Assembly (NCBI RefSeq): GCF_018069925.1
Contig: NZ_JAGPXB010000001.1
Coordinates: 248,001-312,000 of the forward strand
DNA: 64,000 bases
Origin: Flavobacterium erciyesense
Lineage (GTDB): Bacteria; Bacteroidota; Bacteroidia; Flavobacteriales; Flavobacteriaceae
Direction: 5' to 3'
Both the position numbers and the translations under genes were made by a program. Every line of letters begins with the position of its first letter. Position 1 is the first letter of the stretch. A model generated the notes under the pieces. The model was given only the letters and a program-made list of their open reading frames with translations. It did not search any database and was not told the DNA's origin. Of the stretch, positions 34,709 to 43,046 are shown piece by piece.

Positions 34709-35284
34709 TTACTTCCACTTCATGGTTTCCATTAGACGCTGCATATCGTTTTTAATGTAACTAGCCGCAGGCATAATAGAATCAAAATTTGGTTTTGCAT
34801 AAAAATAAACAGATCCTGTTACAAAATGACGTGTGCTGTCTGTTGCATAAAACTGCGAGTTAGTTGCTGCATTACCATTTACTTGATAAAACATGCCGTA
34901 CACTTTTTTATCAGCATTTAAATACGGCTGCTCCAAAATATCATCAGCTTTGATTACGTGCTTGTAAGTTAATGTTTGTGCTTCGCGTAGCAAATTATTA
35001 ATGTTTTTATTGACGGGCTGGTAGGTCAAAAAAATAGTCGCCTTCATTTTAGGATATGTAATACTCAAACCACAGTCTTTGTCTTTTTTTATAACGGCAT
35101 CTTCATTCATTTCAAAAACAAATGGACATTCATTTTCAAAATTAACGTACTTGGCCTCTGGATAATCCAAACGCAAATAGCTCTTTGGTTTTGGTAAAAT
35201 TTCGTCTTTGCAAGACATAAAACTTATTGCACTAACCAATAAAACCGCAAAAACAGGTATCTTTTTTAACATCTTAGCTTTCAT
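34709..35284 (-). CDS. gldD: Gliding motility lipoprotein GldD
   Basis: GldD, about 191 residues, a lipoprotein needed for Bacteroidetes gliding and type IX secretion. It has a lipobox ISFMSC followed by KDEILPKPKSYLRLDYPEAKYVNFENECPFVFEMN, the characteristic opening of GldD. It directly follows gldE with ssb and mutY upstream, the arrangement known in Flavobacterium. I chose the ATG at 35284 (Cys at 25); the first in-frame start is 35302 and another is 35272, and sequence does not decide between them. Confidence 0.9.
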   Translation of the reverse strand: MKAKMLKKIPVFAVLLVSAISFMSCKDEILPKPKSYLRLDYPEAKYVNFENECPFVFEMNEDAVIKKDKDCGLSITYPKMKATIFLTYQPVNKNINNLLREAQTLTYKHVIKADDILEQPYLNADKKVYGMFYQVNGNAATNSQFYATDSTRHFVTGSVYFYAKPNFDSIMPAASYIKNDMQRLMETMKWK

Positions 35285-35315
35285 TTTAAAACTGCATTGC
35301 AAAACTAGTTTATAA

Positions 35316-36608
35316 TTACAAAATCGTTACTTTAATTTGTTTTATTCTTTTGGAATCAACTGCCTCTATGGTAAAATGACAATTTTCAAAAACCAATTTT
35401 TGATTTTTTTTAGGAAAACCACCTTCTATTTCTAATATAAATCCCGCTAATGTTTCGGCCTCACCTTTGTTGGCCTCAAACAATTCATCATCAACAGGAA
35501 CGATGCGATAAAAATCCTTTAGATTTATCTTTCCTTCAAAAATGAAATTCTTGCTGTCAATTTGCGAATAATTGATTTTATCATCATCGAACTCATCGCT
35601 AATATCGCCTACAATTTCTTCGATAACATCTTCTAACGATACCAATCCCGAAGTTCCTCCATATTCATCAACCACAATAGCCAAATGACTTTTCATACCT
35701 TGAAAATCTTTCAGTAAATCATCGAGCTTTTTATTTTCGGGTATAAAAAAGGGCTCGCGTAATAGTAATTTCCAGTCAAAATCTAGTGTATGAATGTAAG
35801 GCAACAAATCTTTCACAAATAAAACGCCAACAATTTGATCAATATTGTCCTTATAAACAGGAATCCTTGAATATCCTTTTTCGATAATTTGCGGATAAAT
35901 GGTTGCAAACGAATCTGAAATTTCAATTGCAAAAATATCAATTCTCGGACTCATTACCTGCCTTGTATCGGTATTTCCGAAACTTACAATTCCTTCTAAT
36001 ATTTTTTGCTCTTCGCTCGAGGTTGCATCTTCGGCTGTTAACTCCAGTGCTTGCGAGAGTTGATCAACGGATAAATTAGTTTTTTGTTTGGTAAACTTAT
36101 GGTGCAAATACAATGTCAACTTTCGCATCGGAGCGCTTATTGGCGATAGTAACACATCTAACCAATAAACAGGCAGTATTAACTTCTTTACAAAAAAATA
36201 GTTGTTTCGGCTGGCGAGTACTTTGGGCAATACATCTGCGAAAAACAACAGTACTACAATCAAAAAAACGATTCCAAGAATGGTTGCAACAGAATAATTT
36301 TCAGAAAAAACAAAACCCATTTTAAGCTCTTGCAAAAAGAGGATTATGATTGCCAAATAGAAAGTTTTGTTAGCAATAGTTAAACTTGCTCTTAGTTTAT
36401 TGGGTTTGCTGAGTAAACGACTCAACTTTTTTTCAATTGAAGGAGAAACCTGAAACAGTGCTATATCTTTTGCCGAAAGCGAAAAAAAAGCTACTTCGGC
36501 CGCAGCTACAACAGCCGCACAAAATACTAGTGTAAAAATTAACAGACCTACCAATAACTGGCTAGTAGGCGCAAAAATAGAAAAAAGTAAACTGGGCTCT
36601 GGGTCCAA
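35316..36608 (-). CDS. gldE: Gliding motility protein GldE (DUF21/CBS)
   Basis: GldE, 430 residues, a membrane protein of the CorC/HlyC class. An N-terminal DUF21 region with four hydrophobic segments (about 15-160) is followed by a CBS pair (about 215-335; VMSPRIDIFAIE, YSRIPVYKDNIDQIVGVLFVKDLL, HLAIVVDEYGGTSGLVSLEDVIEEIVGDISDEFD) and a C-terminal CorC_HlyC domain (345-430). In Flavobacterium, GldE is tied genetically to GldD; its relatives are Mg/Co efflux proteins. It lies 23 bases downstream of ssb. Confidence 0.93.
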   Translation of the reverse strand: MDPEPSLLFSIFAPTSQLLVGLLIFTLVFCAAVVAAAEVAFFSLSAKDIALFQVSPSIEKKLSRLLSKPNKLRASLTIANKTFYLAIIILFLQELKMGFVFSENYSVATILGIVFLIVVLLFFADVLPKVLASRNNYFFVKKLILPVYWLDVLLSPISAPMRKLTLYLHHKFTKQKTNLSVDQLSQALELTAEDATSSEEQKILEGIVSFGNTDTRQVMSPRIDIFAIEISDSFATIYPQIIEKGYSRIPVYKDNIDQIVGVLFVKDLLPYIHTLDFDWKLLLREPFFIPENKKLDDLLKDFQGMKSHLAIVVDEYGGTSGLVSLEDVIEEIVGDISDEFDDDKINYSQIDSKNFIFEGKINLKDFYRIVPVDDELFEANKGEAETLAGFILEIEGGFPKKNQKLVFENCHFTIEAVDSKRIKQIKVTIL

Positions 36609-36631
36609 ATCAAAGGGTGTTAGTTAAACAA

Positions 36632-37075
36632 TCAAAATGGCAAATCATTTATAGGCAATGTTCGTGGTGTATCGCTGTCAAAATTACTATTTTTTGAGGC
36701 GTCAGTGCCTGTAACCGACTTGTTGTTTTCAGTATCTTTTTTGGTAGACAAAAAGGTAAATTCGGTTACTTGAATTTCGTTAGCAAACTTCGTACTTCCG
36801 TCTTCAGCTTGCCATTGACGTGATTTGATTCTGCCCTCCACATAAATTTTATCTCCTTTTGACAAATACTTTTCACAAAGTTCAGCGGCTTTATTGCGTA
36901 CTACCAAATTATGCCATTCGGTAGAAGTGATTTTTTCATTGGTAGTCTTATTAATGTAAACTTCATGAGTGGCCAACTGAAAGCGACCAATACAGTTGCC
37001 ACCATCAAAATAGTGCATTTTGACGGCATCGCCAAGATAGCCTATGAGCATGACTTTATTTAAGGTTCCGTTCAT
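36632..37075 (-). CDS. ssb: Single-stranded DNA-binding protein
   Basis: A 147-residue SSB. The OB fold (1-110) includes LNKVMLIGYLGDAVKM, STEWHNLVVRNKAAELCEKYLSKGDKIYVEGRIKSRQW. A Ser/Asp/Asn linker follows and the tail ends INDLPF, the partner-recruiting acidic tip in Bacteroidetes form. The insertion YFDGGNCIGRF is a family variation. It sits between mutY and gldE. Confidence 0.96.
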   Translation of the reverse strand: MNGTLNKVMLIGYLGDAVKMHYFDGGNCIGRFQLATHEVYINKTTNEKITSTEWHNLVVRNKAAELCEKYLSKGDKIYVEGRIKSRQWQAEDGSTKFANEIQVTEFTFLSTKKDTENNKSVTGTDASKNSNFDSDTPRTLPINDLPF

Positions 37076-37118
37076 TTTAATTTGTGGTATTTACCAAAGG
37101 TACATTTTTTTGGAAATT

Positions 37119-38156
37119 CTAAAGTTCCTTTTCAATAAAATTATGAATGACAATAGGAAAAGGAAAAGCGCGCAAAGTTTCGATATCGATAGCTGACTCT
37201 AAAGTCTCAGCAACTTGTACTTTCCAAAACTTAATATGCAGATGTTGGTGGGATAATTTATGTACGATACTTTTAGCATTGTACTCATATATAATAGGAT
37301 TTGATTTTACATTACCGTACTCCTCCTGAACTTGCTCATTAACGTGGTACCAATCCTCTTCTTTATCGGTTTCATAAACAGGAAACTCATATAAATTATG
37401 CCAAATTCCTTTATCAGTTCGTTTTTGAACCAAAGTATTGCCTTGAAGATCCTCAAAGACCAAGTAATTAAAGTAGCGATTTCGCACTTTGAGCTTTTTT
37501 GACTTTACAGGCAGTTGATCAACTTTCTTTTTCTGCAAAGCGGCGCAGCTATCATTAAAAACACAATTAGCACAATCCGGATTTTTAGGTACGCATTGCA
37601 AGGCTCCAAACTCCATTATGGCTTGGTTAAAAATTGCAGGATCATCTTTAGGCATTAACTCGAACGCGAGTGCTGCAAATTCTTTTTTGGCAGCAGCCTG
37701 CGCAATATCAGTCTCCACATCAAAATAACGGGACAATACCCGAAACACATTTCCATCCACCACAGGAACGGCTTCATTATAAGCAAATGAGGCAATAGCA
37801 GCGGCGGTGTACTCGCCTACTCCTTTTAATTGCAACAACTCTTTGTACGTTGCCGGAAAAATGCCTGACAACTCTTGGGCAATATATTGAGCCGTTTGAT
37901 ACAAGTTTCGTGCTCTAGAATAATACCCTAATCCCTGCCATAGCTTTAAAACTTGCTCTTCATTAGCTTTTGCGAGGTCAAAAACGGTTGGAAATGCAGT
38001 GGTAAACGACAAAAAATACGGCAAACCTTGCGCTACACGCGTTTGTTGCAACATAATTTCAGAGAGCCAAATAGCGTACGGATTTGTTGTATGACGCCAT
38101 GGTAAATCACGTTTATTTTGTAAGTACCAATTTATCAGTGTTTTAGAAAAAACCAT
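37119..38156 (-). CDS. mutY: A/G-specific adenine glycosylase MutY
   Basis: A 345-residue MutY, which removes adenine mispaired with 8-oxoguanine. Signatures: LPWRHTTNPYAIWLSEIMLQQTRV, the helix-hairpin-helix LLQLKGVGEYTAAAIASFAY with the catalytic Asp in PVVDGNVFRVLSR, the 4Fe-4S loop C-x6-C-x2-C-x5-C (CVPKNPDCANCVFNDSC), and a C-terminal NUDIX-like 8-oxoG recognition domain (from ~230). First gene of mutY-ssb-gldE-gldD. Confidence 0.96.
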   Translation of the reverse strand: MVFSKTLINWYLQNKRDLPWRHTTNPYAIWLSEIMLQQTRVAQGLPYFLSFTTAFPTVFDLAKANEEQVLKLWQGLGYYSRARNLYQTAQYIAQELSGIFPATYKELLQLKGVGEYTAAAIASFAYNEAVPVVDGNVFRVLSRYFDVETDIAQAAAKKEFAALAFELMPKDDPAIFNQAIMEFGALQCVPKNPDCANCVFNDSCAALQKKKVDQLPVKSKKLKVRNRYFNYLVFEDLQGNTLVQKRTDKGIWHNLYEFPVYETDKEEDWYHVNEQVQEEYGNVKSNPIIYEYNAKSIVHKLSHQHLHIKFWKVQVAETLESAIDIETLRAFPFPIVIHNFIEKEL

Positions 38157-38215
38157 TAATTAATTATTTGTTAGCAAAAGTAAAAGTTTATGTAATTAAA
38201 ATTTAATGAATTAGC

Positions 38216-38247
38216 TTGAATAATTGTTTTTTAAATTCCTATATTTG
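38216..38247 (+). promoter_or_regulatory. Promoter of the HU gene
   Basis: TTG at 38216-38218 and TATATTTG at 38240-38247, 21 bases apart, match the Bacteroidetes consensus fully. The HU ATG is 42 bases downstream. Confidence 0.75.
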
Positions 38248-38289
38248 CAAACTCAAAAAAATAGTACAACATTATAAATAGGAAAGAAA

Positions 38290-38580
38290 ATGACGAAAGC
38301 AGATATCGTAGCGAAAATTTCAGAAAAATTAGGTCTTGAAAAAGGAGATGTTCAGGCAACTGTGGAGACTTTCATGAATGAAGTGAAAAATTCATTAGAA
38401 ACTGGAGACAATGTTTATTTAAGAGGTTTTGGAAGTTTTATAGTGAAGACTAGAGCTGAGAAAACAGGTAGAAATATCTCTAAAAACACAACTATAAAAA
38501 TTCCTGCACACAATATTCCTGCTTTCAAACCAGCTAAAGTATTTGTAGAAGGTGTAAAAACGAACAACGAAGCAAAATAA
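38290..38580 (+). CDS. hup: HU-family DNA-binding protein
   Basis: A 96-residue HU/IHF protein. N-terminal helices MTKADIVAKISEKLGLEKGDVQATVETFMNEVKNSLETGDNVYLRGFGSF carry the dimer core. The DNA-binding arms include KTRAEKTGRNISKNTTIKIPAHNIPAFKPAKVF, with the intercalating proline in the arm tip region. Length matches the family. Upstream is a strong promoter; downstream by 27 bases is the tiny basic gene. Confidence 0.95.
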   Translation: MTKADIVAKISEKLGLEKGDVQATVETFMNEVKNSLETGDNVYLRGFGSFIVKTRAEKTGRNISKNTTIKIPAHNIPAFKPAKVFVEGVKTNNEAK

Positions 38581-38607
38581 TAATATTAATCATAAAATCG
38601 ACAAGAC

Positions 38608-38700
38608 ATGCCAAGTGGTAAAAAAAGAAAGAGACATAAGGTAGCAACGCACAAACGTAAAAAAAGAGCGAGAGCTAACCGTCACAAGAAGAAAAAGTAG
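38608..38700 (+). CDS. Very basic 30-residue protein, probably ribosomal
   Basis: An ATG-initiated frame of 30 codons ending TAG. It starts MPSGKKRKRHKVATHKRKKR and ends ANRHKKKK, with more than half Lys, Arg or His, and no acidic residue. Such composition is typical of small ribosomal proteins. A protein like this is conserved in Flavobacteria between HU and rng. From memory, a flavobacterial ribosome structure revealed an extra large-subunit protein named bL38, which I believe may be this one, but I cannot verify it. A terminator hairpin overlaps its stop. Confidence 0.75.
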   Translation: MPSGKKRKRHKVATHKRKKRARANRHKKKK

Positions 38701-38717
38701 TTTTAAACTACTTTTTT
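38692..38717 (+). terminator. Terminator after the 30-residue gene
   Basis: AAAAAGTAGTTT pairs with AAACTACTTTTTT; the stop codon TAG is inside the first arm. Confidence 0.82.
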
Positions 38718-38884
38718 CTTTTTAAACGTTCATTGAAATCGAAAATCCAGCCGGCAGTCTACAGTCTCAGTAAGCAGTTCAACTGTGAACTTAAATTGAA
38801 AATCGCTAGCTAATTTTCCCCGGGTACAATACCTGTAAAATTATTGTTTAATCCATCCCTATTATTGATTTAGGAATTAGGATT

Positions 38885-38932
38885 TTTAGATTTAGGATTG
38901 CAAAATCCCAAATCCCAAATCCCAAATCCCTG
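38885..38932 (+). repeat. AAATCCC tandem repeat upstream of rng
   Basis: Four head-to-tail copies of the 7-base unit AAATCCC follow a TTAGGATT-rich stretch that can pair with them. It is similar in style to the AATTCCAAATTCC repeats before tsf and aat. Confidence 0.55.
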
Positions 38933-38959
38933 ATTGAGAATTCGGATAAAAATTTACAA

Positions 38960-40504
38960 ATGAATAAAGAATTAATCATTAGATCTAGTTCTGAAGCTGT
39001 AGATTTTGCCTTATTAAAAGATGGAAAACTAATTGAATTACACAAAGAAGAAGAAAAAAGCAATTTCCAAGTAGGTGATATTTTTATTGCCAAAATCAGG
39101 AAACCAGTTGCCGGACTTAACGCTGCTTTTGTAAATGTAGGCTTCGAAAAAGATGCCTTTTTACACTATCACGACTTAGGACCTAATCTTGCTTCTCAAC
39201 TGAAATTCATAAAACTTGTAAGCGCAGGTAAATTAAAAGATTTCTCCCTAAAAAACTTTCAGTTTGAAAAAGAGATTGATAAAGATGGCACCATTACTGA
39301 TGTTTTGAATGCCAATCAATCTGTATTAGTACAAGTCGTCAAAGAACCTATATCAACCAAAGGACCAAGAATTAGCGCTGAGCTCTCTCTTGCAGGAAGA
39401 TTTATAGTTTTGGTTCCGTTTTCTGACCGCGTTTCTATTTCACAAAAAATAGAAGACAAAAAAGAAAAGGAACGCTTGAAACGATTAGTGCAATCCGTCA
39501 AACCAAAAGGATTTGGTGTTATTGTTCGCACAGTAGCCGAAGGCAAAAGCACAGTAGAATTAGAAAAAGATTTGCAGAACCTGCTAAGCAGATGGACTGC
39601 AATGTGTAAAAAATTACCAACTGCTCATCATCCGTCAAAAGTACTTGGAGAACTCAACAGAGCTTCATCAATACTTCGCGACGTGTTTAATGATACCTTT
39701 AGCGGTATTCAAATAGATGATGAAGAGTTGTACAACCAAACAAAGGATTACTTGCAAGAAATTGCACCATCCAAACAATCAATTGTAAAGTTCTATCAAT
39801 CAAAAGACACACCTATTTTTGAGAAATACAACATAGAACGACAAATCAAGACTTCATTTGGGAAAACAGTTTCCATGAGTAAAGGAGCTTACCTAATTAT
39901 AGAACACACCGAAGCTTTGCACGTTATTGACGTAAACAGCGGAAACCGTTCTAACAAAGCCACCAACCAAGAAGATACTGCCATGGAAGTCAACATGATT
40001 GCCGCTGCCGAAATCGCTAGACAATTGCGTCTGCGAGATATGGGCGGTATCATTGTAGTTGATTTTATTGATATGTCTAATCCTGAAAATCGCAAAGTGT
40101 TGTTCGATTTCTTAAAAGAAGAAATGAGCGATGATAAAGCCAAGCACAAAATCTTACCTCCTAGCAAATTTGGATTAGTTCAAATTACACGTCAAAGAGT
40201 AAGACCAGAAGTTAATATTAAAACCAGAGAAGAAGATCCAAACAATGTAGTAGGCGAAATTGAAGCGCCAATTCAAATCATTGATAAAATTTCTTTTGAT
40301 CTAGAAAGAGTATTAAAAAACCACAATCAAGTAGTGCTTAACGTACACCCGTTTGTGGCCGCATACCTTACCAAAGGTTTTCCATCATTGCGTTCGAGAT
40401 GGTTTCTTGAACACAAAAAATGGGTGAAAATTATACCTCGTGATGCTTACACGTACCTAGAATATCATTTTTATGACAAAAAAGAAAATGCTGTCATAGA
40501 ATAA
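38960..40504 (+). CDS. rng: Ribonuclease E/G family protein
   Basis: A 514-residue RNase G-type endoribonuclease acting in RNA turnover and rRNA maturation. It has an S1 domain (about 36-125; GDIFIAKIRKPVAGLNAAFVNVGFEKDAFLHYHDL), the 5' sensor and RNase H-like region, and the metal-binding aspartates in HVIDVNSGNR (D324) and IIVVDFIDM (D368). The zinc-link motif CPxCxG expected after FGLVQITRQRVRPE is absent; residues 411-433 contain no cysteine. E. coli enzymes use that motif to assemble. It has the length of RNase G and lacks the RNase E scaffold tail. Confidence 0.93.
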   Translation: MNKELIIRSSSEAVDFALLKDGKLIELHKEEEKSNFQVGDIFIAKIRKPVAGLNAAFVNVGFEKDAFLHYHDLGPNLASQLKFIKLVSAGKLKDFSLKNFQFEKEIDKDGTITDVLNANQSVLVQVVKEPISTKGPRISAELSLAGRFIVLVPFSDRVSISQKIEDKKEKERLKRLVQSVKPKGFGVIVRTVAEGKSTVELEKDLQNLLSRWTAMCKKLPTAHHPSKVLGELNRASSILRDVFNDTFSGIQIDDEELYNQTKDYLQEIAPSKQSIVKFYQSKDTPIFEKYNIERQIKTSFGKTVSMSKGAYLIIEHTEALHVIDVNSGNRSNKATNQEDTAMEVNMIAAAEIARQLRLRDMGGIIVVDFIDMSNPENRKVLFDFLKEEMSDDKAKHKILPPSKFGLVQITRQRVRPEVNIKTREEDPNNVVGEIEAPIQIIDKISFDLERVLKNHNQVVLNVHPFVAAYLTKGFPSLRSRWFLEHKKWVKIIPRDAYTYLEYHFYDKKENAVIE

Positions 40505-40509
40505 AACAG

Positions 40510-40539
40510 ACTCCTCAAGAAATTGGGGAGTTTTTTTTT
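40510..40539 (+). terminator. Terminator after rng
   Basis: ACTCCTCAA pairs with TTGGGGAGT (one G-T) around GAAA, followed by nine T. Confidence 0.85.
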
Positions 40540-40551
40540 GCTCTTTTTTTT

Positions 40552-40670
40552 TAGGAGCTTTTTGCTTCGCCAGTTCGTTTCACTCGTGTCCAGCTATACG
40601 TGACAATCTTATATGCCGTCCCGAAGTTTCGGGATTGGCACATAAGGATTTTCACTGCTATCTGGGCTAG
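40552..40670 (-). repeat. Dispersed structured element, copy 3
   Basis: Minus strand: CTAGCCCAGATAGCAGTG, AAAATCCTTATGTGCC, a hairpin CCCGAAACTTCGGG, then GGCATATAAGATTGTCACG and TATAGCTGGACA, ending AGCTCCTAA. Same flanks as the other copies, with a longer 3' part. It lies between the convergent rng and tadA genes. Confidence 0.65.
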
Positions 40671-40687
40671 AGAACATCTTGACTACT

Positions 40688-41131
40688 CTACTTTCTTCTC
40701 TCAGCAAAAAATCGTTTCATCAAATCAGCGGCTTCATTGGCCATGATTCCTTGTACAACAGTAGTTTTAGGATGCAGTTTTGTTCCAAGAGTGATAAAAC
40801 CGCGTTGTTCATCACGAGCTCCAAAAACAATTTTAGAAATTTGGCTCCAATACAAAGCGCCAGCGCACATCTGGCAAGGCTCTAGTGTTACGTAAAGTGT
40901 ACAACCTGTTAAATATTTCCCACCTAGATAATTTGCTGCAGCAGTGATGGATTGCATTTCGGCATGAGCTGTCACATCATGAAGTAATTCGGTTAAATTA
41001 TGACTTCGTGCAATTACTTTGTTATCAATAACAATTAAGGCTCCAACAGGAATTTCACCTTTCTCAAAAGCCATTTCAGCTTCCTGCAAAGCTTTTTTCA
41101 TGAAGTATTCGTCGGTGAATGGGTTTATCAT
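40688..41131 (-). CDS. tadA: tRNA-specific adenosine deaminase
   Basis: A 147-residue TadA, which converts A34 to inosine in tRNA-Arg. The zinc and catalytic motif HAEMQSITAAA (HAE) and PCQMCAGAL (PCxxC) are intact, with MKKALQEAEMAFEKGEIPVGALIVIDNKVIARSHN typical of TadA rather than other cytidine deaminases. A -7 box TAAATTTG on the minus strand lies at 41158-41151. Divergent from dxs. Confidence 0.95.
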   Translation of the reverse strand: MINPFTDEYFMKKALQEAEMAFEKGEIPVGALIVIDNKVIARSHNLTELLHDVTAHAEMQSITAAANYLGGKYLTGCTLYVTLEPCQMCAGALYWSQISKIVFGARDEQRGFITLGTKLHPKTTVVQGIMANEAADLMKRFFAERRK

Positions 41132-41212
41132 AATACAGACCGCAAATTCGCAAATTTAAATTCTTTGTGAGACAACTTTTTTTATCGACTGTAAAAATAC
41201 AATTTCAAATCG

Positions 41213-41220
41213 TACCTTTG
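41213..41220 (+). promoter_or_regulatory. -7 promoter element abutting the dxs start
   Basis: TACCTTTG matches TAnnTTTG and ends only four bases before the dxs ATG at 41225. Transcription from it would begin at or next to the ATG, implying a leaderless mRNA. No clear TTG is seen at -33. Confidence 0.45.
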
Positions 41221-41224
41221 CTTC

Positions 41225-43006
41225 ATGTCAGATAATTTACTTTCAAACATCAATAACCCAACCGATTTACGCTTGCTTGACGAAGCGCAACTTCCTCAAG
41301 TTGCACAAGAATTACGTGATTTTATAATCGATATTGTGGCCGTAAAAGAAGGTCATCTTGGTGCAAGCCTTGGTGTTATTGAATTGACAATTGCCTTGCA
41401 TTATGTTTTTGACACCCCAAATGATTTATTGATTTGGGATGTGGGCCATCAAGCCTATGGCCATAAAATACTGACCGGCCGAAGAGAAAATTTTCATACT
41501 AATCGTCAATTGGGAGGAATTTCTGGTTTCCCAAAAAGAAGCGAAAGCAATTACGACACCTTTGGCGTAGGCCATTCCTCAACTTCTATTTCGGCAGCAC
41601 TCGGAATGGCAATTGCTTCTAATTTGAAAGGCGATTTCAACAAACAACACATTGCTATTATAGGTGACGCATCTATCGCTTCAGGAATGGCTTTTGAAGG
41701 CTTGAATCACGCTGGTGTTACTGATGCCAATTTACTCGTAATTTTAAATGATAACGCTATTGGGATTGACCCAAGCGTAGGTGCTTTGAAACAATATCTC
41801 ACTGCGGTAAAAGAAGGGAAAAATCCAAGGCAAAACAACATGATTAAGTCCTTGAACTTTGATTATTCAGGACCTATTGACGGTCATGATATTTTTGCTG
41901 TGATCAAAGAATTGAAGCGTTTGCAAAAGATAAAAGGACCTAAATTTTTACATTTAATTACCACCAAAGGAAAAGGCCTGCAACAAGCCGAAGAGGATCA
42001 AGTAAAGTACCACGCTCCGGGAAAATTTGATGCCACAACTGGCGAAATCATAACAAAACAAGAAGAAAATTTACCTCCAAAATACCAAGATGTTTTTGGC
42101 TTGACCGTTTTAGACTTGGCTCGAAAAAACGAAAAGATAATAGGAATCACACCGGCAATGCCTTCTGGTAGTTCGTTGAAGTTTATGATGGATGCATTTC
42201 CAGAACGTGCTTTTGATGTAGGTATTGCAGAGCAACACGCTGTGACTTTAGCCGCCGGAATGGCAACACAAGGCATGATTGTTTATTGCAATATCTACTC
42301 GACTTTTTTACAGAGAGCGTATGACCAAATCATTCATGACGTAGCATTGCAAAATCTTCCGGTAATTTTTTGTTTGGACAGAGCAGGTTTAGTGGGCGAA
42401 GATGGCTCAACACATCATGGAGTTTTTGATTTGGCTTACCTGCGTTGCATTCCTAACCTAATTGTTCATGCTCCGAGGAATGAAATTGAACTTCAAAATA
42501 TATTGTATACCGCGCAATTGGGACTTGCAAACCCTATCGCCATTCGCTATCCGAGAGGTCGCGGCGTTATCAACAACTGGGAGCAAGACTACAAAGGGAA
42601 TTACCAAAAAATCTCCATCGGAGCTAGCTCGCGTTTGGTAAATGGTGATAAAGTGGCTGTTTTATCAACAGGAACAATTGCTCAAAACGTATCCTTGGCA
42701 CTTGAAGAAATAATAGACAAAAATAAGATTGCACATTACGATTTTCCGTTTGTAAAACCATTGGACGAAAATGCTTTACATACTATTTTTAAAACTTTTT
42801 CAAAAGTAATTACTATTGAAGATGGAACTGTTATTGGTGGCTTTGGAAGTGCTATTACCGAATTTGCTGCGTCACATCATTACATCTCAATGATAACAAT
42901 TTTGGGAATTCCAGATAGATTTATCGAACAAGGAACTGTAAACGAATTACAACAATATTGCAAAATTGACGTTAAAAGCCTAAAAGAGCTCTTTTCGAGT
43001 TTGTAA
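41225..43006 (+). CDS. dxs: 1-deoxy-D-xylulose-5-phosphate synthase
   Basis: A 593-residue DXS, the ThDP enzyme that starts the MEP isoprenoid pathway from pyruvate and glyceraldehyde-3-phosphate. Signatures: GHLGASLGVIELTIALHYVF (43-62), WDVGHQAYGHKILTGR, the ThDP motif GDAS (147-150) ending NDN (175-177), and the pyrimidine domain FDVGIAEQHAVTLAAGMATQG. The conserved N-terminus supports the start at 41225. The isoprenoids made could feed the GGGPS-type enzyme elsewhere in the window (inference). Confidence 0.97.
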   Translation: MSDNLLSNINNPTDLRLLDEAQLPQVAQELRDFIIDIVAVKEGHLGASLGVIELTIALHYVFDTPNDLLIWDVGHQAYGHKILTGRRENFHTNRQLGGISGFPKRSESNYDTFGVGHSSTSISAALGMAIASNLKGDFNKQHIAIIGDASIASGMAFEGLNHAGVTDANLLVILNDNAIGIDPSVGALKQYLTAVKEGKNPRQNNMIKSLNFDYSGPIDGHDIFAVIKELKRLQKIKGPKFLHLITTKGKGLQQAEEDQVKYHAPGKFDATTGEIITKQEENLPPKYQDVFGLTVLDLARKNEKIIGITPAMPSGSSLKFMMDAFPERAFDVGIAEQHAVTLAAGMATQGMIVYCNIYSTFLQRAYDQIIHDVALQNLPVIFCLDRAGLVGEDGSTHHGVFDLAYLRCIPNLIVHAPRNEIELQNILYTAQLGLANPIAIRYPRGRGVINNWEQDYKGNYQKISIGASSRLVNGDKVAVLSTGTIAQNVSLALEEIIDKNKIAHYDFPFVKPLDENALHTIFKTFSKVITIEDGTVIGGFGSAITEFAASHHYISMITILGIPDRFIEQGTVNELQQYCKIDVKSLKELFSSL

Positions 43007-43046
43007 AAATGTTTAATTTGCACAACTAAAACTACTACTCTACAAC

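Noticed and set aside
38885..38932. CRISPR-like direct repeat
   Set aside because: The unit is 7 bases with no spacers and no cas genes nearby.
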